From Streptomyces sp. M92 (GTDB lineage Bacteria; Actinomycetota; Actinomycetes; Streptomycetales; Streptomycetaceae), in NCBI RefSeq assembly GCF_028473745.1, contig NZ_CP101137.1, positions 2,480,001 through 2,544,000 of the forward strand: a DNA stretch of 64,000 bases. Reading direction: 5' to 3'. The position numbers and the translations under genes were made by a program. Positions 56,384 through 64,000 of the stretch are shown piece by piece. The number at the start of each line of letters is the position of its first letter. The stretch's first letter is position 1. Below the pieces are notes generated by a model that was given only the letters and a program-made list of their open reading frames with translations, searched no databases and was not told the DNA's origin.

Positions 56384-56773
56384 ATGGCGAAGCTCAGCCA
56401 GGACGACCTGCTCGCCCAGTTCGAGGAGATGACCCTCATCGAGCTCTCCGAGTTCGTGAAGGCCTTCGAGGAGAAGTTCGACGTCACCGCCGCCGCTGCC
56501 GCGCCGGTCGTCGTCGCCGGTGGTGCCGCTGGTGGCGCCGCTGCTGACGCCCCCGAGGAGAAGGACGAGTTCGACGTCATCCTCACCGGCGCCGGCGACA
56601 AGAAGATCCAGGTCATCAAGGTCGTGCGTGAGCTGACCTCCCTGGGTCTGAAGGAGGCCAAGGACCTCGTCGACGGCACCCCGAAGCCGGTCCTCGAGAA
56701 GGTCAACAAGGAGGCCGCTGACAAGGCCGCCGAGTCCCTCAAGGGCGCCGGCGCCTCCGTCGAGGTCAAGTAA
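56384..56773 (+). CDS. rplL: 50S ribosomal protein L7/L12
   Basis: 129 aa. Dimerisation helices [34 protein letters not shown], an Ala/Gly hinge, and the factor-binding domain [44 protein letters not shown]. Ended by a 17-bp hairpin terminator. Confidence 0.97.
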   Translation: MAKLSQDDLLAQFEEMTLIELSEFVKAFEEKFDVTAAAAAPVVVAGGAAGGAAADAPEEKDEFDVILTGAGDKKIQVIKVVRELTSLGLKEAKDLVDGTPKPVLEKVNKEAADKAAESLKGAGASVEVK

Positions 56774-56820
56774 GACCGCACCGGCACCACGGATCCGTCA
56801 GGGTCTGTAACGCCGTAGCA

Positions 56821-56858
56821 CCGAAGAGCGATCATCCATCCGGGTGGTCGCTCTTCGG
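56821..56858 (+). terminator. rplJL terminator
   Basis: Stem of 17 pairs (11 perfect, CCGAAGAGCGA, then six with two G-U) and loop ATCC. No U-tract. Separates rplJL from the rpoBC promoters. Confidence 0.8.
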
Positions 56859-57361
56859 CGTACCGGGGGTTGGGCGGCGGCTGCCTTGCACGTGTGACGG
56901 CGAAGAGTATGGTGATCTTCGTCGTGCCGTCTCCGGGGCCCTGAGAGCCGCTGGAGGCAACCGGTTCGGGCCTAGGGGGGCCTTGACGAACCGCACGCAG
57001 CGCGCAATTCTCAGGGCGTCGTCAAAGGATCCGAATCCGAGGCATGGATCGACGGCGAAGAGGGCAGTATCTGGGTGCGTTGAGGGCGAGGCCTTGCCGC
57101 ACAGGTGGTGAGAACAACGAGGAGCGAACACGGTCCGCGAGAACCGCACTGGACATCAGTGTGCCAAGTGGCTACACTGACCCTTTGCGCTGCCTGTTAG
57201 CTGCCCCCTGCCCGTCACCAGGGGTCTGCCCTCGCCCGAGCACTGACGACCAGAGCATGCCCGACCTGGCTCTTTAGCCACGAAAGGCACCCCCTGTCTC
57301 CGTGCACGGAAGAGGGGCCGGTACGCGCGTAGTGAGTCCGAGCCCTCGGAAGGACCCCCTC
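56859..57361 (+). promoter_or_regulatory. rpoBC promoter region and long leader
   Basis: 503 bp without a gene. Two candidate promoters: TTGACG (56983-56988)-17 bp-AATTCT (57006-57011), the better one, and TTGCAC (56886-56891)-16 bp-TATGGT (56908-56913). Start at about 57018 would leave a leader of about 340 nt before rpoB. Confidence 0.5.
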
Positions 57362-60300
57362 TTGGCCGCCTCGCGCAATGCCTCGACCGCGAATACGAAC
57401 AACGCTGCCAGCACCGCCCCGCTGCGCATCTCCTTTGCAAAGATCAAGGAGCCCCTCGAGGTTCCGAACCTTCTCGCGCTGCAAACCGAGAGCTTCGACT
57501 GGCTCCTCGGCAACGACGCCTGGAAGGCTCGCGTCGAGTCGGCTCTGGAGTCCGGTCAGGACGTCCCCACCAAGTCCGGTCTGGAAGAGATCTTCGAGGA
57601 GATCTCGCCGATCGAGGACTTCTCCGGGTCGATGTCGCTGACGTTCCGCGACCACCGCTTCGAGCCCCCCAAGAACAGCATCGACGAGTGCAAGGACCGC
57701 GACTTCACGTACGCGGCCCCGCTCTTCGTCACCGCCGAGTTCACCAACAACGAGACCGGCGAGATCAAGTCCCAGACGGTCTTCATGGGCGACTTCCCGC
57801 TCATGACCAACAAGGGCACCTTCGTCATCAACGGCACCGAGCGTGTCGTCGTGTCGCAGCTGGTCCGCTCGCCGGGCGTCTACTTCGACTCCTCCATCGA
57901 CAAGACGTCCGACAAGGACATCTTCTCCGCCAAGATCATCCCGTCCCGGGGTGCCTGGCTGGAGATGGAGATCGACAAGCGCGACATGGTCGGTGTGCGC
58001 ATCGACCGCAAGCGCAAGCAGTCCGTGACCGTCCTGCTCAAGGCGCTCGGCTGGACCACCGAGCAGATCCTCGAGGAGTTCGGCGAGTACGAGTCCATGC
58101 GCGCCACCCTGGAGAAGGACCACACCCAGGGCCAGGACGACGCGCTGCTCGACATCTACCGCAAGCTGCGTCCGGGCGAGCCCCCCACGCGTGAGGCCGC
58201 GCAGACGCTGCTGGAGAACCTGTACTTCAACCCGAAGCGCTACGACCTCGCCAAGGTCGGCCGCTACAAGGTCAACAAGAAGCTCGGCGCGGACGAGCCG
58301 CTGGACGCCGGCGTGCTCACCACCGACGACGTCATCGCCACCATCAAGTACCTGGTGAAGCTGCACGCCGGTGAGACCGAGACGATCGGCGAGTCCGGCC
58401 GGGAGATCGTCGTCGAGACCGACGACATCGACCACTTCGGCAACCGCCGCATCCGCAACGTCGGCGAGCTGATCCAGAACCAGGTCCGTACGGGGCTGGC
58501 CCGTATGGAGCGCGTCGTGCGCGAGCGCATGACCACCCAGGACGTCGAGGCGATCACGCCGCAGACCCTGATCAACATCCGGCCGGTCGTCGCCTCCATC
58601 AAGGAGTTCTTCGGCACCAGCCAGCTGTCCCAGTTCATGGACCAGAACAACCCGCTGTCGGGGCTGACGCACAAGCGTCGTCTGAACGCCCTCGGCCCGG
58701 GTGGTCTCTCCCGTGAGCGGGCCGGCTTCGAGGTCCGCGACGTGCACCCGTCGCACTACGGCCGCATGTGCCCGATCGAGACGCCCGAAGGCCCGAACAT
58801 CGGTCTGATCGGCTCGCTCGCCTCGTACGGCCGGATCAACCCGTTCGGTTTCATCGAGACGCCCTACCGCAAGGTCGTCGACGGCCAGGTCACGGACGAC
58901 GTGGACTACCTGACCGCCGACGAGGAGGACCGCTTCGTCATCGCGCAGGCCAACGCCACGCTCAACGACGACATGCGCTTCTCCGAGGCCCGCGTCCTGG
59001 TCCGCCGCCGTGGCGGAGAGGTCGACTACGTCCCCGGTGACGACGTCGACTACATGGACGTCTCGCCGCGCCAGATGGTGTCGGTCGCGACCGCCATGAT
59101 CCCGTTCCTCGAGCACGACGACGCCAACCGTGCCCTCATGGGCGCGAACATGATGCGTCAGGCGGTGCCGCTCATCAAGAGCGAGTCCCCGCTGGTCGGC
59201 ACCGGCATGGAGTACCGCTCCGCCGCCGACGCCGGCGACGTGGTCAAGGCCGAGAAGGCGGGTGTGGTCCAGGAGGTCTCCGCGGACTACATCACCACGA
59301 CCAACGACGACGGCACGTACATCACGTACCGCCTGGCCAAGTTCTCCCGGTCCAACCAGGGCACCTCGGTCAACCAGAAGGTCATCGTCGCCGAGGGCGA
59401 CCGGGTCATCGAGGGCCAGGTCCTGGCCGACGGCCCGGCCACCGAGAACGGCGAGATGGCGCTCGGCAAGAACCTGCTGGTCGCGTTCATGCCGTGGGAG
59501 GGTCACAACTACGAGGACGCGATCATCCTGTCGCAGCGCCTCGTGCAGGACGACGTCCTCTCCTCGATCCACATCGAGGAGCACGAGGTCGACGCCCGTG
59601 ACACCAAGCTCGGCCCCGAGGAGATCACCCGGGACATCCCGAACGTCTCCGAGGAGGTCCTCGCCGACCTCGACGAGCGCGGCATCATCCGCATCGGTGC
59701 CGAGGTCGTCGCCGGCGACATCCTGGTCGGCAAGGTCACGCCCAAGGGTGAGACCGAGCTGACCCCGGAGGAGCGCCTGCTCCGCGCGATCTTCGGTGAG
59801 AAGGCGCGCGAGGTCCGCGACACCTCCCTGAAGGTGCCGCACGGCGAGATCGGCAAGGTCATCGGCGTCCGCGTCTTCGACCGCGAGGAGGGCGACGAGC
59901 TGCCGCCCGGCGTGAACCAGCTGGTCCGCGTCTACGTCGCACAGAAGCGCAAGATCACCGACGGTGACAAGCTCGCCGGCCGCCACGGCAACAAGGGCGT
60001 CATCTCCAAGATCAACCCGATCGAGGACATGCCGTTCCTGGAGGACGGCACGCCCGTCGACATCATCCTGAACCCGCTGGGTGTCCCGTCCCGAATGAAC
60101 CCGGGACAGGTCCTGGAGATCCACCTCGGCTGGCTCGCCAGCCGCGGCTGGGACGTCTCCGGCCTCGCGGACGAGTGGGCGCAGCGCCTCCAGGCGATCG
60201 GCGCCGACAAGGTCGAGCCCGGCACCAACGTCGCCACCCCCGTCTTCGACGGTGCCCGCGAGGACGAGCTGGCCGGCCTGCTCCAGCACACCATCCCGAA

Positions 60301-60847
60301 CCGCGACGGCGAGCGCATGGTGCTCCCGTCCGGCAAGGCGCGGCTGTTCGACGGCCGCAGCGGTGAGCCGTTCCCGGACCCGATCTCGGTCGGGTACATG
60401 TACATCCTCAAGCTCCACCACCTGGTCGACGACAAGCTGCACGCCCGGTCGACCGGTCCGTACTCGATGATCACCCAGCAGCCGCTGGGTGGTAAGGCCC
60501 AGTTCGGTGGCCAGCGCTTCGGTGAGATGGAGGTGTGGGCGCTGGAGGCTTACGGCGCCGCGTACGCCCTCCAGGAGCTGCTGACCATCAAGTCCGACGA
60601 CGTCACCGGCCGCGTGAAGGTCTACGAGGCCATCGTCAAGGGCGAGAACATCCCTGAGCCCGGCATCCCCGAGTCCTTCAAGGTGCTCATCAAGGAGATG
60701 CAGTCCCTGTGCCTCAACGTGGAGGTGCTGTCCTCGGACGGCATGTCCATCGAGATGCGTGACACCGACGAGGACGTCTTCCGCGCTGCGGAGGAGCTCG
60801 GCATCGACCTGTCCCGGCGCGAGCCGAGCAGCGTCGAAGAGGTCTGA
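57362..60847 (+). CDS. rpoB: RNA polymerase beta subunit
   Basis: 1161 aa from a TTG start ([13 protein letters not shown]) with GGAAGGA upstream; this is the length I recall for S. coelicolor RpoB. All conserved blocks are present. Rifampicin region: [33 protein letters not shown], so position 442 (equivalent to E. coli Ser531, M. tuberculosis Ser450) is Asn, codon AAC at 58685-58687; Ser433, His437 and Arg440 are as usual. Other features: [35 protein letters not shown]. Part of core RNA polymerase. Followed by a hairpin and rpoC. Confidence 0.97.
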   Translation: MAASRNASTANTNNAASTAPLRISFAKIKEPLEVPNLLALQTESFDWLLGNDAWKARVESALESGQDVPTKSGLEEIFEEISPIEDFSGSMSLTFRDHRFEPPKNSIDECKDRDFTYAAPLFVTAEFTNNETGEIKSQTVFMGDFPLMTNKGTFVINGTERVVVSQLVRSPGVYFDSSIDKTSDKDIFSAKIIPSRGAWLEMEIDKRDMVGVRIDRKRKQSVTVLLKALGWTTEQILEEFGEYESMRATLEKDHTQGQDDALLDIYRKLRPGEPPTREAAQTLLENLYFNPKRYDLAKVGRYKVNKKLGADEPLDAGVLTTDDVIATIKYLVKLHAGETETIGESGREIVVETDDIDHFGNRRIRNVGELIQNQVRTGLARMERVVRERMTTQDVEAITPQTLINIRPVVASIKEFFGTSQLSQFMDQNNPLSGLTHKRRLNALGPGGLSRERAGFEVRDVHPSHYGRMCPIETPEGPNIGLIGSLASYGRINPFGFIETPYRKVVDGQVTDDVDYLTADEEDRFVIAQANATLNDDMRFSEARVLVRRRGGEVDYVPGDDVDYMDVSPRQMVSVATAMIPFLEHDDANRALMGANMMRQAVPLIKSESPLVGTGMEYRSAADAGDVVKAEKAGVVQEVSADYITTTNDDGTYITYRLAKFSRSNQGTSVNQKVIVAEGDRVIEGQVLADGPATENGEMALGKNLLVAFMPWEGHNYEDAIILSQRLVQDDVLSSIHIEEHEVDARDTKLGPEEITRDIPNVSEEVLADLDERGIIRIGAEVVAGDILVGKVTPKGETELTPEERLLRAIFGEKAREVRDTSLKVPHGEIGKVIGVRVFDREEGDELPPGVNQLVRVYVAQKRKITDGDKLAGRHGNKGVISKINPIEDMPFLEDGTPVDIILNPLGVPSRMNPGQVLEIHLGWLASRGWDVSGLADEWAQRLQAIGADKVEPGTNVATPVFDGAREDELAGLLQHTIPNRDGERMVLPSGKARLFDGRSGEPFPDPISVGYMYILKLHHLVDDKLHARSTGPYSMITQQPLGGKAQFGGQRFGEMEVWALEAYGAAYALQELLTIKSDDVTGRVKVYEAIVKGENIPEPGIPESFKVLIKEMQSLCLNVEVLSSDGMSIEMRDTDEDVFRAAEELGIDLSRREPSSVEEV

Positions 60848-60856
60848 CGGGAGTCA

Positions 60857-60885
60857 GGCGGGGCCTCCCACCCGGAGGCCCCGCC
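60857..60885 (+). terminator. Stem-loop between rpoB and rpoC
   Basis: Perfect 12-bp stem GGCGGGGCCTCC/GGAGGCCCCGCC, loop CACCC, 10 bp after rpoB. No U-tract, so read-through, attenuation or RNA processing is more likely than full termination. Confidence 0.6.
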
Positions 60886-60944
60886 GATCCCGCGACCCCC
60901 GTTTCAGACCACAGACTTACAACCCTGAGAGGGATTGACGCATA

Positions 60945-64000
<3,056 letters not shown>

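Noticed and set aside
57215..60442. 1075-codon antisense open frame across rpoB
   Set aside because: Same artefact of GC bias; RpoB on the + strand is certain.

Overview
The window is chromosomal DNA of a Streptomyces-type actinobacterium. The evidence is very high G+C with third-position GC bias, many GTG/TTG starts, GC-rich long antisense open frames, twin blocks typical of streptomycetes (korAB, a second partial nuo operon, rpmG-hadAB, tRNA-Trp-secE-nusG-rplKA-rplJL-rpoBC), and protein sequences that match Streptomyces families throughout. I recognise the gene order as that of the S. coelicolor interval from about SCO4575 to SCO4655 (from memory, not checked by search).

Layout. 1-4740: an envelope/polysaccharide-like group, with a membrane-anchored GH26-like glycosidase (+) facing an acetyltransferase - glycosyltransferase - polysaccharide deacetylase set (-). 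4918-11638: a HAD phosphatase, a secreted lytic-transglycosylase-like protein behind a c-di-AMP (ydaO) riboswitch, a long-chain polyprenyl diphosphate synthase, and a LolA-like protein with an ABC exporter. 11858-17636: a TPR-like hypothetical, a secreted M28 aminopeptidase, a divergent VOC/CGNR gene pair that shares a 21-bp palindromic intergenic region, RarD and a YtfG-like reductase. 17824-20803: korAB (2-oxoglutarate:ferredoxin oxidoreductase). 21085-25001: a NarL-type response regulator with two paralogous histidine kinases. 25254-35442: nuoABCHIJKLMN, a complex I operon lacking nuoD, E, F and G. 35757-38152: HtpX, YccF, GlsB-like and YajQ.

38390-41498: tRNA-Tyr (the site used by SLP1-type elements, here without an element), small hypothetical genes, a cytosine-deaminase-like protein that has lost its catalytic residues, tRNA-Thr and tRNA-Met. 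41588-42780: rpmG, hadA, hadB. 42900-49000: a TetR/MFS pair with matching operators, murB, a TetR/reductase pair with palindromic operators, and adenosine deaminase. 49098 to the end: aspC, tRNA-Trp, secE, nusG, rplK, rplA, two lipoproteins, rplJ, rplL, rpoB and the first 1018 codons of rpoC, which runs off the window.

The most interesting threads are: (a) a complex I without its NADH module encoded beside a ferredoxin-reducing KorAB, suggesting ferredoxin-linked quinone reduction; (b) a recurring class of intergenic tandem repeats with 15-17 bp units in 3-5 copies; (c) the shared palindrome/promoter of the VOC/CGNR pair; (d) the degenerate amidohydrolase; (e) Asn at RpoB position 442 in the rifampicin region. 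No CRISPR array, intact insertion sequence or prophage was seen. Nothing here is a clearly unprecedented system; most genes are conserved core genes.
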